From: Legionella wadsworthii DSM 21896 = ATCC 33877
Lineage (GTDB): Bacteria > Pseudomonadota > Gammaproteobacteria > Legionellales > Legionellaceae
Direction of reading: 5' to 3'
Assembly: GCF_000701265.1 (NCBI RefSeq)
Contig: NZ_KL370760.1
Coordinates: 119,921 to 183,920, forward strand
Length of the DNA stretch: 64,000 bases
A model generated the notes under the pieces. The model was not told where the DNA came from and did no database searches. It saw only the letters and a program-made list of their open reading frames with translations. The translations under genes and the position numbers were made by a program. Positions 53,684 through 63,444 of this stretch are shown in pieces. Within the stretch, counting starts at the first letter, position 1; each line of letters starts with the position of its first letter.

Positions 53684-54064
53684 GATGTCCTAAAATAGGT
53701 TTTGCATTTTGGGAGTCAACAAACAAATGTTGCTTTACCTTTTGTTTATTGCCTATAAAAACATTTAACCGTAAAAAAATCGCTCTGATTATATATAAAT
53801 CTGACACAAAAACAAAATTTATGAACTATTTATTTAAATCGCACTCTTATGGATATCTAAACTTCATCTCCAATCACCTCGTCCCAGACTATCCTGTGTA
53901 TACTTTAGGTAGAGGAGTAGATCGCTTTAGCTTGCTTATAAAACATGAAAACAGGACAAATTTCAATCTTTTTGAAAAAAAATAGTCAAATTTCGTTTGT
54001 TTTCTTGCTGAATGATGTCTTCTGAGCGACAATATCGCACCGAATTAAATGCACAAGAGAAGCC
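53684..54064. other. intergenic gap upstream of transketolase
   Basis: This AT-rich gap separates two divergent genes and must contain their promoters. Short open frames are visible but lack protein-like content. No repeat or hairpin stands out. Confidence 0.35.
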
Positions 54065-56065
54065 ATGAATCCTTCTAAAGAATTAGCTAATGCCATTCGC
54101 ATGTTAAGTGTAGACGCAGTTGAACAGGCCCAGTCTGGACATCCAGGGATGCCTTTAGGAATGGCCGATATCGCCACTGTTTTATGGACCAGGTTTTTAA
54201 AACACAATCCACGAAACCCGCATTGGTTTAACCGCGATCGATTTGTATTGTCTAATGGTCATGGCTCCATGCTGCTTTATTCTTTACTGCACCTGACCGG
54301 ATATAACTTGTCTTTAAATGATTTGAAAGATTTCCGCCAATTAAATTCCAAAACACCTGGCCATCCTGAATTTGGCCATACTCCTGGTGTAGAAACAACC
54401 ACGGGCCCTTTAGGCCAAGGCTTGGCAAATGCAGTCGGTATGGCATTGGCAGAACGGGTTCTTGCAACCCATTTCAACCGGGATGGGTTTGATCTGGTAG
54501 ATCACTATACCTATACCTTTACAGGCGATGGTTGCCTTATGGAAGGCATTTCACACGAAGTATGCTCACTCGCAGGAACCTTAGGCCTCGGTAAGCTGAT
54601 TGTGTTCTATGACGACAATGGGATTTCCATTGATGGTAAAGTGGAATCTTGGTTTACTGACAATACGGCACAGCGTTTCAAAGCATATCAATGGCAAGTG
54701 ATCGAAGGAGTCGATGGCCATAATATGGATGAGATTGAACAGGCCATTATTAAGGCACAAGCCAACACCACCCAACCTACCCTGATTATCTGCAAAACCA
54801 TTATTGGCTTGGGATCTTCGGTAGCAGGCAGTGAAAAAGCCCATGGTTCGGCTTTAGGCGCAAAAGATGTGGCGACTGTCCGTGAATATTTTAATTGGCC
54901 GCATGAACCTTTTGCTGTTCCTGATTCGGTTTATCAGCAATGGAATCACATTGAACAAGGCGATAAAGAAGAGCAGCAATGGATAACGCTTTTAAATCAA
55001 TACCAGCAAAAATTTCCTCAAGAGCACTATGAATTTTTACGCCGCATCAATGGCGATCTTCCTGATGATTGGCAAAGCCATAGCCATGAATTCTTAGAAA
55101 AATGTCGAACTAACGATAAAGCCGTAGCCACACGCAAGGCATCACAACAATGTATTGAACATTTTGCGCGTATTTTACCTGAAATGTTGGGCGGATCTGC
55201 AGATTTAACCGGCTCAAATAATACCGATTGGTCTGGCAGCAAAGCCATTACTCAAGAAGACTATTCAGGCAATTACCTTTACTACGGGGTGAGGGAATTT
55301 GGCATGGCGGCGATCATGAACGGTCTTGCAGTTCATGGAGGGTTTATTCCTTATGGCGGCACATTCCTTGTTTTCGCAGACTATGCGCGAAATGCGATAC
55401 GTTTAAGTGCTTTAATGAATCAACGCGTTATATATGTCTTTACCCATGACTCCATCGGTTTAGGCGAAGATGGCCCAACCCACCAACCGGTGGAACATGC
55501 GTCCATGTTGCGTATGACTCCGGGCATGAGCGTCTGGCGCCCTGCAGATTTAATGGAAACAGCCATTGCATGGAAACTTGCTTTAGAGCATCATAATGGC
55601 CCAACATCTTTATTGCTTTCGAGACAGAATTTACCGGCATTGCCCCATGGCGACAAAGCAGCTGAATTAATAAAGAAAGGGGGTTACATCATCACGGATT
55701 GCGAAGGCACTCCTGATGCCATATTGATTGCCACGGGATCGGAAGTTCAGCTTGCTATTGCTGCTGCGGAACAAGTGAAATCACGAGGAATTAAAGTCCG
55801 AGTGGTTTCCATGCCTTGTGCAGAACGATTCCTGCAGCAAGACCAAAATTATAAAAATGAGGTATTGCCCCAAGACATTACCGCAAGGATCGCAATAGAA
55901 GCTGCCAGTTCTGCTTATTGGTATCAATTTGTAGGTTTACAAGGCGCTGTGATTGGATTGGACCGATTTGGCGTCTCCGCTCCAGCGAAGCAGGCATATG
56001 AATATTTGGGTATCACCGTAGAAAGAATTATTGAAACGTTGGAAACCTTAGTACAAAAACAATAA
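54065..56065 (+). CDS. tkt: transketolase
   Basis: The 666-aa protein is full length. It has the thiamine-diphosphate motif (TGDGCLMEGISHEVCSLAGT through VFYDDNGISIDG), the LSNGHGSMLLYSLLHLTGY start region and the EDGPTHQPVEH pyrimidine-domain block. It transfers two-carbon units between sugar phosphates in the pentose phosphate pathway. AGAGAAG precedes the ATG. It heads the carbon-metabolism cluster, separated from gap by a large repeat array. Confidence 0.95.
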   Translation: MNPSKELANAIRMLSVDAVEQAQSGHPGMPLGMADIATVLWTRFLKHNPRNPHWFNRDRFVLSNGHGSMLLYSLLHLTGYNLSLNDLKDFRQLNSKTPGHPEFGHTPGVETTTGPLGQGLANAVGMALAERVLATHFNRDGFDLVDHYTYTFTGDGCLMEGISHEVCSLAGTLGLGKLIVFYDDNGISIDGKVESWFTDNTAQRFKAYQWQVIEGVDGHNMDEIEQAIIKAQANTTQPTLIICKTIIGLGSSVAGSEKAHGSALGAKDVATVREYFNWPHEPFAVPDSVYQQWNHIEQGDKEEQQWITLLNQYQQKFPQEHYEFLRRINGDLPDDWQSHSHEFLEKCRTNDKAVATRKASQQCIEHFARILPEMLGGSADLTGSNNTDWSGSKAITQEDYSGNYLYYGVREFGMAAIMNGLAVHGGFIPYGGTFLVFADYARNAIRLSALMNQRVIYVFTHDSIGLGEDGPTHQPVEHASMLRMTPGMSVWRPADLMETAIAWKLALEHHNGPTSLLLSRQNLPALPHGDKAAELIKKGGYIITDCEGTPDAILIATGSEVQLAIAAAEQVKSRGIKVRVVSMPCAERFLQQDQNYKNEVLPQDITARIAIEAASSAYWYQFVGLQGAVIGLDRFGVSAPAKQAYEYLGITVERIIETLETLVQKQ

Positions 56066-56129
56066 CAAACTAAGGAATAATTAAATAATTTCCCACCCGC
56101 AGCATGGCCGCGGGATGGAAAGAGACTGG

Positions 56130-57160
56130 ATCCCGCGGACAAGCCGCGGGACGTAGGCGTTTAATATGTTGGGACCTATAAATAGGTGGCTTATTATAAA
56201 TACCAAGCCTACCTTCCGAAATAGGTGACTTATTATAAATACCAAGCCTACCTCCCGCGGCTTGTCCGCAGGGTCCATGAAGTTGCGAGATTCTAGATTG
56301 ATGGTCAGCTGAGGGGATGGGGAAGTTTAAAGGTGGCTTCCTATAAAAACCAAAGCCTACCTTTCGCGGCTTGTCCGCGGGATCCATGATGTTGCGAGAT
56401 TCTAGATTTATGGCCAGCTGAGGAGATGGGGAAGTTTAAAGGTGGCTTCCTATAAAAATCAAAGCCTACCTTCCGCGGCTTGTCCGCGAGGTCCATGATG
56501 TTGCGAGATTCTGGATTTATGGTCAGCTGCGGGATGGGGAAGTTTAATAGGTGGCTCCCTATAAAAACCAAGCCTACCTCCCGCGGCTTGTCCGCGGGGT
56601 CCATGATGTTGCGAGATTCTGGATTTATGGTCAGCTGCGGGATGGGGAAGTTTAATAGGTGGCTCCCTATAAAAACCAAGCCTACCTCCCGCGGCTTGTC
56701 CGCGGGGTCCATGATGTTGCGAGATTCTGGATTTATGGTCAGCTGCGGGATGGGGAAGTTTAATTAGGTGGCTTCCTATAAAAACAAGCCTACCTCCCGC
56801 GGCTTGTCCGCGGGATCCATGATGTTGCCAGATTCTGGACTTATGGTCAGCTGAGGGGATGGGAAAATTTAATAGATGGCACCCTATAAAAACCAAGCCT
56901 ACCTCCCGCGGCTTGTCGGCGGGATCCATGATGTTGCGAGACTCTGGATTTATGGTCAGCTGCGGAATGGGGAAGTTTAATAGGTGGCTCCCTATAAAAA
57001 CCAAAGCCTACCTCCCGCGGCTTGTCCGCAGGATCCATGATGTTGCGAGACCCTGGATCTGCGGGATGGGGAAGTTTAATAGGTGGTTTCCTATAAAAAC
57101 CAAGCCTACCTCCCGCGGCTTGTCCGCGGGATCCATGAAGTTGAGACCTTGGATCTGCGG
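56130..57160. repeat. tandem array of about nine ~107-bp units
   Basis: Starting at about 56205, a unit of 100-118 bases is repeated about nine times. Each unit contains CCTACCTCCCGCGGCTTGTC with the palindrome CCCGCGG...CCGCGGG, then CATGATGTTGCGAGATTCTG, GGGATGGGGAAGTTTAA and TAGGTGGCTCCCTATAAAAA. Units differ by scattered substitutions and small indels. The array is long open in several frames but shows no coding signature. An inverted palindrome copy at 56130 precedes it. It fills the gap between tkt and gap. Confidence 0.9.
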
Positions 57161-57351
57161 TCAAGCTGCGGGAGTGGATTTAGATATATGAAATTAAGCT
57201 GCAAAGTGGAGGTAATTCAATCCTCTGTTTTACAGCAGTGAGGCAGATATAACCCGAAACCTTATATTCCGGATTATGGCTGGTTTTCACCAAATAATGA
57301 TAAGAGCTTAGCTTGTGATAAGTAACTCATTACTAAAATTGGAGAAGTAAT

Positions 57352-58344
57352 ATGACAATACGTGTCGCGATTAATGGCTACGGCCGCATTGGCCGTTGTA
57401 TTTTAAGAGCAATTTTTGAATCCAAAAAACAAAATGAATTTGAAATAGTGGCGATTAATGATTTATCTGCCATAGAAACTACAGCACACTTGACCCGTTA
57501 TGACACGACTCATGGACCTTTCAATTCCGATGTGAGCATTGAAGGAGATATGTTAGTTGTTGATGGACATGCAATAAAAATTATTGCAGAGCGTAATCCT
57601 CAGAATTTACCATGGAAAGAACTAAAAATAGATTTGGTTTTGGAATGTACGGGATTCTTTACCGAACGGGAAAAAGCAATGCAGCACATTACTGCAGGCG
57701 CAAAAAAGGTATTGATATCTGCTCCAGGAAAAAATGTGGATGCAACCATCGTCTATGGTGTAAACCATCAAACACTCAAGCCCACAGATCTGGTTGTTTC
57801 TAACGCCTCTTGCACTACCAATTGCCTGGCCCCTGTCGTGAAGCCTTTAAACGATGTATTAGGCATAGAATATGGTTTATTAAATACCGTTCACGCTTAT
57901 ACGAATGATCAAATGCTTCTCGATGGAAGTCATGAAGATCTACGTCGCGCCCGAGCAGCCGCTCACTCAATAATTCCTACAAAAACAGGTGCTGCAGCTG
58001 CGGTAGGATTAGTATTACCCGAATTATCAGGTAAGCTTGATGGTTTTGCGATGCGTGTACCAGTTCTCAATGTTTCGGTTATTGATTTAACCTTCACTGC
58101 GAAGCGTGAAACCTCTGCAAAAGAAGTGAACGATATTGTACGCCAGGCAAAAAGCCGTATCTTACAAATCAATGATGATCCGCTCGTATCTTGTGATTTT
58201 AACCATAATCCTGCTTCTGCAATTTTTGACACGACTCAAACCAAGGTCTTTGGCAATCTCGTAAAAATTGTAGCCTGGTATGATAATGAGTGGGGCTTTT
58301 CTAACCGTATGCTGGATACGGCACAGCAAATGATGAGTTGCTAA
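57352..58344 (+). CDS. gap: glyceraldehyde-3-phosphate dehydrogenase
   Basis: The 330-aa enzyme has the NAD-binding start ([18 protein letters not shown]) and the catalytic [15 protein letters not shown] with its active-site Cys. It ends with the conserved [12 protein letters not shown]. It converts glyceraldehyde-3-phosphate to 1,3-bisphosphoglycerate. GGAG precedes the ATG, and the pgk gene follows after 16 bases. Confidence 0.95.
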   Translation: MTIRVAINGYGRIGRCILRAIFESKKQNEFEIVAINDLSAIETTAHLTRYDTTHGPFNSDVSIEGDMLVVDGHAIKIIAERNPQNLPWKELKIDLVLECTGFFTEREKAMQHITAGAKKVLISAPGKNVDATIVYGVNHQTLKPTDLVVSNASCTTNCLAPVVKPLNDVLGIEYGLLNTVHAYTNDQMLLDGSHEDLRRARAAAHSIIPTKTGAAAAVGLVLPELSGKLDGFAMRVPVLNVSVIDLTFTAKRETSAKEVNDIVRQAKSRILQINDDPLVSCDFNHNPASAIFDTTQTKVFGNLVKIVAWYDNEWGFSNRMLDTAQQMMSC

Positions 58345-58360
58345 TCCCCGGAGATAATGA

Positions 58361-59551
58361 ATGAATCTGAAACAAATGAGCGATATAGACCTGGCAGGTA
58401 AACGGGTGCTTATTCGCGAAGATCTGAATGTGCCAATTAAAGAAGGAATGATTACCAGTGATCAACGATTACAGGCTGCATTACCTACTTTAAAAGAGGC
58501 ACTGTCTGCTGGTGCTGCAGTCATTGTTTTGTCCCACTTGGGCCGGCCTGAAGAAGGTAAATTTGAACGTCGATTTTCTTTGGAGCCTATTGCTGCATAC
58601 CTGCGGGATAATTTAGATTACCCTGTACGGTTTGTGAGTGATTATCTCAATGGAGTGGACGCAAAACCGGGCGAATTAGTGGTTTGTGAAAACGTACGTT
58701 TTAATGTCGGTGAAAAGCAAAACGACGAACAGCTGGCAAAAAAACTTGCCAATCTTTGTGATGTTTTTGTGATGGATGCTTTTGGTACGGCACACCGTGC
58801 TCAAGCATCTACCTACGGAGTTGCACAATTTGCATCAGTCGCTGTGGCAGGCCCTTTACTGGTACGTGAACTGGATGCTTTAGACAAAGCACTTGCCGCC
58901 CCCCAAAAACCAATTGTCGCGATTGTGGGCGGTGCCAAAGTATCCACCAAGCTTAGTTTGTTGCGCCAGTTAGTCACGCTTGTGGATTACTTAATTCCAG
59001 GCGGCGGAATTGCCAATACTTTTCTTAAAGCGCAAGGATTTGAAATCGGCGTTTCTTTATACGAAGAAGATTTACTCGATGAAGCCCGAGAAATTCTACA
59101 GCTCGCGAAAGAGAAAGGATGCCATATCCCCTTGCCTACTGATGTGGTAGTGGGTAAAACATTTAGTGAACATTGTCCGGCATACAATAAATCATTGAAT
59201 AATGTCGCTTCAGATGACATGATCCTTGATATTGGACCTACGACAGTGAGTGAATACGTAGATACGATTGATAAGGCAAAAACAATTATATGGAATGGTC
59301 CTGTGGGCGTTTTTGAGTTTGCTCAATTTGCCTACGGTACCCGCGCTTTAGCAATTGCTATTGCGGAAAGTGATGCCTTTTCTATAGCTGGTGGCGGTGA
59401 TACCCTTGCAGCGATTGATCTTTATGATCTCAATCAGCAAATTTCTTATGTTTCCACTGGAGGTGGGGCATTTTTAGAATATTTGGAAGGAAAAACCTTG
59501 CCAGCTGTTGCCATTTTGCAGGAGCGAGCAAAAGATGTTACGACAAACTAA
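58361..59551 (+). CDS. pgk: phosphoglycerate kinase
   Basis: The 396-aa enzyme has the family start ([16 protein letters not shown]), the substrate loop [29 protein letters not shown] and the C-terminal nucleotide-binding [12 protein letters not shown]. It transfers a phosphate from 1,3-bisphosphoglycerate to ADP. It lies between gap and pyk, and its last 17 bases overlap the pyk start. Confidence 0.95.
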   Translation: MNLKQMSDIDLAGKRVLIREDLNVPIKEGMITSDQRLQAALPTLKEALSAGAAVIVLSHLGRPEEGKFERRFSLEPIAAYLRDNLDYPVRFVSDYLNGVDAKPGELVVCENVRFNVGEKQNDEQLAKKLANLCDVFVMDAFGTAHRAQASTYGVAQFASVAVAGPLLVRELDALDKALAAPQKPIVAIVGGAKVSTKLSLLRQLVTLVDYLIPGGGIANTFLKAQGFEIGVSLYEEDLLDEAREILQLAKEKGCHIPLPTDVVVGKTFSEHCPAYNKSLNNVASDDMILDIGPTTVSEYVDTIDKAKTIIWNGPVGVFEFAQFAYGTRALAIAIAESDAFSIAGGGDTLAAIDLYDLNQQISYVSTGGGAFLEYLEGKTLPAVAILQERAKDVTTN

Positions 59552-60956
59552 AATTGTTGCCACGTTAGGACCCTCAAGTCACGATCAGGTAACACTTCGC
59601 GCCATGTTATCCGCAGGGGTAAATGTGGTGCGCATTAATTTTTCCCATGCAGATGCCTCTGCCCTACAAACCATTGAACTGGTAAGAAATATCGCTGAAG
59701 AGTTACAGCTACCTTTAGCGGTCATGGCCGATTTACAAGGCCCAAAAATTCGCATCGGCCGCTTCAATAATAAATCCATTACATTGGTCGAAGGACAAAA
59801 TTTTACCTTAGACTGTGATACTCCGGATTTATTGGGAGACAACAAAGAAGTTTTTGTGGCTTATCCAAGTTTATGTCAGGAATTGGTACCCGGCGATCAC
59901 TTACTGCTCAATGATGGTTTGGTCGAATTAAAGGTTAAAGACATCTCGTATTCTAAAATTGAATGTGTCGTGGTTGAAGGTGGTATTTTAAGCGATCTCA
60001 AAGGCCTCAATAGAAAAGGCGGAGGCTTAGCGGCAAGAACCATGACGGATAAGGACAAGCGCGATTTACAAACTGCCATCAAAGCAGATGTGGATTATAT
60101 TTGTTTGTCCTTCGTTAAAGATGCAGAAGATATTCGCCATACCCGAACCCTAATGGCCGAATTTGGCAAGAGAATACCGATCGTTGCTAAAATCGAACGC
60201 ACCGAAGCCTTGGATCATTTAGCAGAAATTATTCTCGAATCCGATGCGATTATGGTTGCGCGCGGTGATTTAGGTGTTGAAATAGGCGCAGCGGAAGTTC
60301 CTGCGATTCAAAAGCGAATTATAGGTGAGGCGCGTCGTCTCGACAAAGTCGTCATTACCGCCACCCAAATGATGGAATCCATGATAAACAATCCACAACC
60401 TACACGCGCTGAAGTTTCGGATGTGGCCAATGCCATCCTGGATGGAACCGATGCCGTCATGTTGTCTGCAGAAACGGCCAGTGGCCAGTTTCCGGTTAAA
60501 GTCATCTCTATGGTCAATAAAATCTGTTCGAGCACTGAAAAACACGCACGGGTTTATTATCGCGCTACGGATGAAATTTGCAATTACAAGCGTGCCGATC
60601 AAGCGATTGCCATGGCCACGATGCACACAGCGAATCATTTCCCCATACAGGCAATTATTACTTTAACTGAATCAGGGGACACAGCGTTATGGATATCCAG
60701 ACAACAAAGTGCCGTGCCTATCATAGCCGTATCAGCCAACAAACGCACTATAGGCCGCTTATGCCTTGTCCATAATGTGTTTCCCGTTTTTATGAACTAC
60801 CATCAATTCGCTTCTGACACTTTGAATCAGCAGGTCCTTTCAGAATTAAAGGAAAATGGTCTTTTAGTGGAAAATGGATATGTGTTATTAACACGTGGAC
60901 GCGAAATTGGTAAAGCGGGGGGGACGAACAGTATGGAGATTATCCAAATCTCCTAA
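59535..60956 (+). CDS. pyk: pyruvate kinase
   Basis: The start at 59535 gives the usual [15 protein letters not shown] and is preceded by AGGAG, inside the end of pgk; the frame reaches back to 59508. The 473-aa product has [37 protein letters not shown] and [14 protein letters not shown], all hallmark blocks. It makes pyruvate and ATP from phosphoenolpyruvate. It ends the glycolytic operon. Confidence 0.95.
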   Translation: MLRQTKIVATLGPSSHDQVTLRAMLSAGVNVVRINFSHADASALQTIELVRNIAEELQLPLAVMADLQGPKIRIGRFNNKSITLVEGQNFTLDCDTPDLLGDNKEVFVAYPSLCQELVPGDHLLLNDGLVELKVKDISYSKIECVVVEGGILSDLKGLNRKGGGLAARTMTDKDKRDLQTAIKADVDYICLSFVKDAEDIRHTRTLMAEFGKRIPIVAKIERTEALDHLAEIILESDAIMVARGDLGVEIGAAEVPAIQKRIIGEARRLDKVVITATQMMESMINNPQPTRAEVSDVANAILDGTDAVMLSAETASGQFPVKVISMVNKICSSTEKHARVYYRATDEICNYKRADQAIAMATMHTANHFPIQAIITLTESGDTALWISRQQSAVPIIAVSANKRTIGRLCLVHNVFPVFMNYHQFASDTLNQQVLSELKENGLLVENGYVLLTRGREIGKAGGTNSMEIIQIS

Positions 60957-60985
60957 TAGTTTAATCATATAAATTGCTGTCTGTA

Positions 60986-61018
60986 AAAACACCATTTACT
61001 TTGGTAGGATGGTGTTTT
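60986..61018 (+). terminator. terminator after pyk
   Basis: AAAACACCAT and ATGGTGTTTT form a 10-bp stem around a 13-base loop, ending in a TTTT run directly before the tRNA gene. It probably ends the gap-pgk-pyk transcript. Confidence 0.65.
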
Positions 61019-61092
61019 GCGGGTGTAGTTCAATGGTAGAACTTCAGCTTCCCAAGCTGATAGCGTGGGTTCGATTCCCATCACCCGCTCCA
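61019..61092 (+). tRNA. tRNA-Gly (CCC)
   Basis: A complete cloverleaf is visible: acceptor GCGGGTG/CACCCGC, D-arm GTTC/GAAC, anticodon stem TCAGC/GCTGA with loop TTCCCAA (anticodon CCC), T-loop TTCGATT and encoded CCA. It follows the pyk terminator at once. Confidence 0.92.
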
Positions 61093-61134
61093 TTAATTGC
61101 TTTCAAGTGTATTCCCGTTTAGTTTATAGCGTCC

Positions 61135-61281
61135 TTATTTGAGGAAGTAACGATTGCTCAAATAAAGGAGAAAACCCATGCTTTGAAGATGAAGTTTAAT
61201 GGCTTCAATCTCTTGTTTGTTGGGATGGAGCACATTCAATGAAAGTGAACTGCCAATACTCATATTCCAATTAACAGACAT
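61135..61281 (-). CDS. small protein, 48 aa
   Basis: An ATG-led frame encodes MSVNWNMSIGSSLSLNVLHP, then NKQEIEAIKLHLQSMGFLLY and a short tail. The helix-like middle and ordinary composition suggest a real small protein. The ribosome binding site is weak, and the family is unknown. It lies between tRNA-Gly and the rocC-like gene. Confidence 0.4.
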   Translation of the reverse strand: MSVNWNMSIGSSLSLNVLHPNKQEIEAIKLHLQSMGFLLYLSNRYFLK

Positions 61282-61359
61282 AAACAACCACTTTTATAAA
61301 AGGTATCTCATATTTCCAAAAAAAGCGATTGTACTATAAGAAATCTAAAATTATAAATA

Positions 61360-62037
61360 CTAATCAATCACCTCTTTCTTTTCACTTCGACACAATCCTA
61401 ATTTTTCTTTTAAACGGGCTACAGCATCGGGATCATATTGCCGCGTGGTTTTATTCTTCACGACCACTGCTGTTGCTCGAGTGGGTTGGGGAGGTGCACT
61501 GAGATTATTATACGTTGATGAACGCGGTGGATAAGGGAAATGATCTTCTATGGATGTGGGCTGTGACATGGGTTTGGATTGTGAGTGGGTGCTTTGATGG
61601 TTTGCAGTGCAGGGGCTTACCGTTTTTTCGGTTTGAATTTTACGAGCGTTCCTTATACTCTTTTCCACGCGTTTTTTTATTTTTGCAGCTGCATGTTCTG
61701 CTTCCTCTGCAGTGACTTCACCGACTTCGTTGCCGTCTAAATCAACGCGTAGCTCACGTAATTTAAGACACGCCAAATAATCAAGTCTGCGAGTAAATAA
61801 AACAACCGCCTCTCTTAATTTACTTTTGGAAACACCCGCCTCATGCGCTTTATCAGCATATAGCAAAATATCATCCATAATGCCTATTTTTAACGGACGG
61901 ATTCTAATGGAATTATCAAAGGCCGCAGGGAAGTTTGCAGCAAGCCACAATAATGCATCGTTTCGCGATTTTTTAGATTTGTTTTTTTGAGTTTTGTTAA
62001 TAACGGCAGTGCGTGGGTGCAGCTCTTGTCGTCTCAT
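61360..62037 (-). CDS. rocC: ProQ/FinO-domain RNA chaperone, RocC-like
   Basis: The 225-aa protein has a ProQ/FinO domain at about 30-110 (LWLAANFPAAF, then IRPLKIGIMDDILLYADKAH and SKLREAVVLFTRRLDYLACL). Its C-terminal half is disordered, with Pro, Ser and Thr, and ends with a conserved YDPDAVARLKEKLG segment. The N-terminal placement and tail resemble Legionella RocC, which with the RocR RNA represses competence genes. The neighbourhood beside pyk and tkt also fits what I recall for L. pneumophila. The specific name is probable, the family certain. Confidence 0.75.
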   Translation of the reverse strand: MRRQELHPRTAVINKTQKNKSKKSRNDALLWLAANFPAAFDNSIRIRPLKIGIMDDILLYADKAHEAGVSKSKLREAVVLFTRRLDYLACLKLRELRVDLDGNEVGEVTAEEAEHAAAKIKKRVEKSIRNARKIQTEKTVSPCTANHQSTHSQSKPMSQPTSIEDHFPYPPRSSTYNNLSAPPQPTRATAVVVKNKTTRQYDPDAVARLKEKLGLCRSEKKEVID

Positions 62038-62240
62038 TAGAGTACCCTTGTTAGATATCGAATGTCATATCCGGATAATAAAATCATTCGCATTGAGAAT
62101 GAGCGCACAATGTACAATGTTTAATGATTGTTTGCAAGCATCCTTGGATAGATTAATAAAAGGTGTTCTCAGTAGAAAATAGAAGGCGATAGTCCTATAA
62201 TTAAACAAGAATTTTTAAAAAAATATTTTTTACGGGTCCA

Positions 62241-62270
62241 TTGACGTAATACTATTTTCGCTGATATATC
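62241..62270 (+). promoter_or_regulatory. promoter upstream of the small membrane protein gene
   Basis: TTGACG (62241) and GATATA (62263) or TATATC (62265) have 16-18-base spacing and lie about 42 bases before the ATG at 62312. Confidence 0.4.
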
Positions 62271-62311
62271 TGGCTTGATATGCCATTTGTAAAAGACTTA
62301 TGGAGCAACAT

Positions 62312-62503
62312 ATGACAAATTTTATTTCAAAAATGTTTATGCTTTTTTTAGCGGTTTTTTTTCCATGGGTCATAATGCTTATCAACGATAACCCTGGAGG
62401 AGCATTTGTTACTTTAGCGTTACAAGCTACAGTAATCGGATGGCCGTTTGCAACAATTTGGGCTTGGCGTACACACTACCCACCTCCAAAACCAAAACAA
62501 TAA
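62312..62503 (+). CDS. small two-helix membrane protein (YqaE/Pmp3-like)
   Basis: The start at 62312 follows GGAG by six bases; an in-frame ATG at 62300 overlaps that binding site. The 63-aa product has two membrane helices (MFMLFLAVFFPWVIMLINDN and AFVTLALQATVIGWPFATIW) joined by a short loop and a Pro/Lys-rich tail. The size and layout fit the Pmp3/YqaE stress-membrane proteins. It precedes dapB by 18 bases and is probably co-transcribed with it. Confidence 0.7.
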   Translation: MTNFISKMFMLFLAVFFPWVIMLINDNPGGAFVTLALQATVIGWPFATIWAWRTHYPPPKPKQ

Positions 62504-62521
62504 TATTTCCAAAGGAGAATC

Positions 62522-63253
62522 ATGCTAAATCGCGTTATTGTCAATGGGGCCAAAGGTAAAATGGGTTCTCTCGCCTGCGACACGTTAAATCAACATAAAG
62601 AATTTGAATTAGTGGCGCAACTTGGCAGAGAAGACGATTTAGCCCAAGCCATTAGATACACTCAAGCTCAAATTGTCGTTGATCTTACCCGTGCAGATTC
62701 TGTATATCAAAATGCGCTCACAATCATCAACCAGGGCGCCCACCCTGTTATTGGCACCTCCGGCCTTCTCCCTGATCAAATTAAAGAATTGAGTAACTTA
62801 TGTGAAAGTCGGCGTCTGGGTGGAATCATTGCCCCTAATTTTTCGATTAGCGCCGTTTTAATGATGATTTTTGCTGCGAAGGCTGCAGAATATTTTCCAG
62901 AAGTGGAGATCATCGAAGCGCATCATCAACAAAAACTGGATGCCCCTTCAGGAACTGCTTTGAAAACTGCGGAAATGATTGCTGGAGCCCGAAAAAAACC
63001 GAAAAATAAATTAGATCTTAAAGAATTAGTTCCCGGTGCACGCGGTGGCGTTCATTATGACATCAACATCCACTCGCTTCGACTTCCTGGAGTTATTGCT
63101 CGCCAACAAGTTATTTTTGGCAGTGAGGGTGAGACATTAACCATCACAGATGACTGCATCGATCGGCGCAGTTTTATGCCAGGAGTCGTGTTGTGTTGTC
63201 AGAAAGTATTAGAATTGACCACATTGATTTACGGCCTTGAGCACATACTTTAA
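62522..63253 (+). CDS. dapB: 4-hydroxy-tetrahydrodipicolinate reductase
   Basis: The 243-aa enzyme has VIVNGAKGKMGSLACDTLN (NAD(P)-binding start), PNFSISAVLMMIFAAKAAEY and EIIEAHHQQKLDAPSGTALK, the family's catalytic His-containing motif. It reduces a lysine/diaminopimelate precursor for lysine and peptidoglycan synthesis. AAAGGAG precedes the ATG. Confidence 0.93.
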   Translation: MLNRVIVNGAKGKMGSLACDTLNQHKEFELVAQLGREDDLAQAIRYTQAQIVVDLTRADSVYQNALTIINQGAHPVIGTSGLLPDQIKELSNLCESRRLGGIIAPNFSISAVLMMIFAAKAAEYFPEVEIIEAHHQQKLDAPSGTALKTAEMIAGARKKPKNKLDLKELVPGARGGVHYDINIHSLRLPGVIARQQVIFGSEGETLTITDDCIDRRSFMPGVVLCCQKVLELTTLIYGLEHIL

Positions 63254-63320
63254 AATGGGTTTATCATTCCGAATTCAAGTAAAGCATGCACTTTGTCCCA
63301 TACATTTCTATTTGATATCT

Positions 63321-63412
63321 ATCATTCCCGCGCAAGCGGGTATCTATCCCTCAGGCAAAGTGAAGGAGTAACTGAAATGGATGGATTCCCGCCTTCGCGG
63401 GAATGACAAGGT
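63321..63412. repeat. composite two-palindrome element
   Basis: ATCATTCCCGCGCAAGCGGG and GGATTCCCGCCTTCGCGGGA flank a spacer with ATCTATCCCTCAGGCAAAGTG. The same arrangement occurs at 52238-52328 with partly conserved spacer, so the pair with its spacer behaves as a small mobile unit. Confidence 0.65.
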
Positions 63413-63444
63413 TTCATGTAATGGGTTTATATTGTGCATTAAGA

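Noticed and set aside
56205-57160. CRISPR-like array
   Set aside because: The whole 100-118-bp unit is repeated, with no unique spacers, and no cas gene is nearby.
56070-57191. Several overlapping frames of 95-181 codons on both strands
   Set aside because: They are translations of the tandem repeat array and repeat the same peptide with no start or composition typical of genes.
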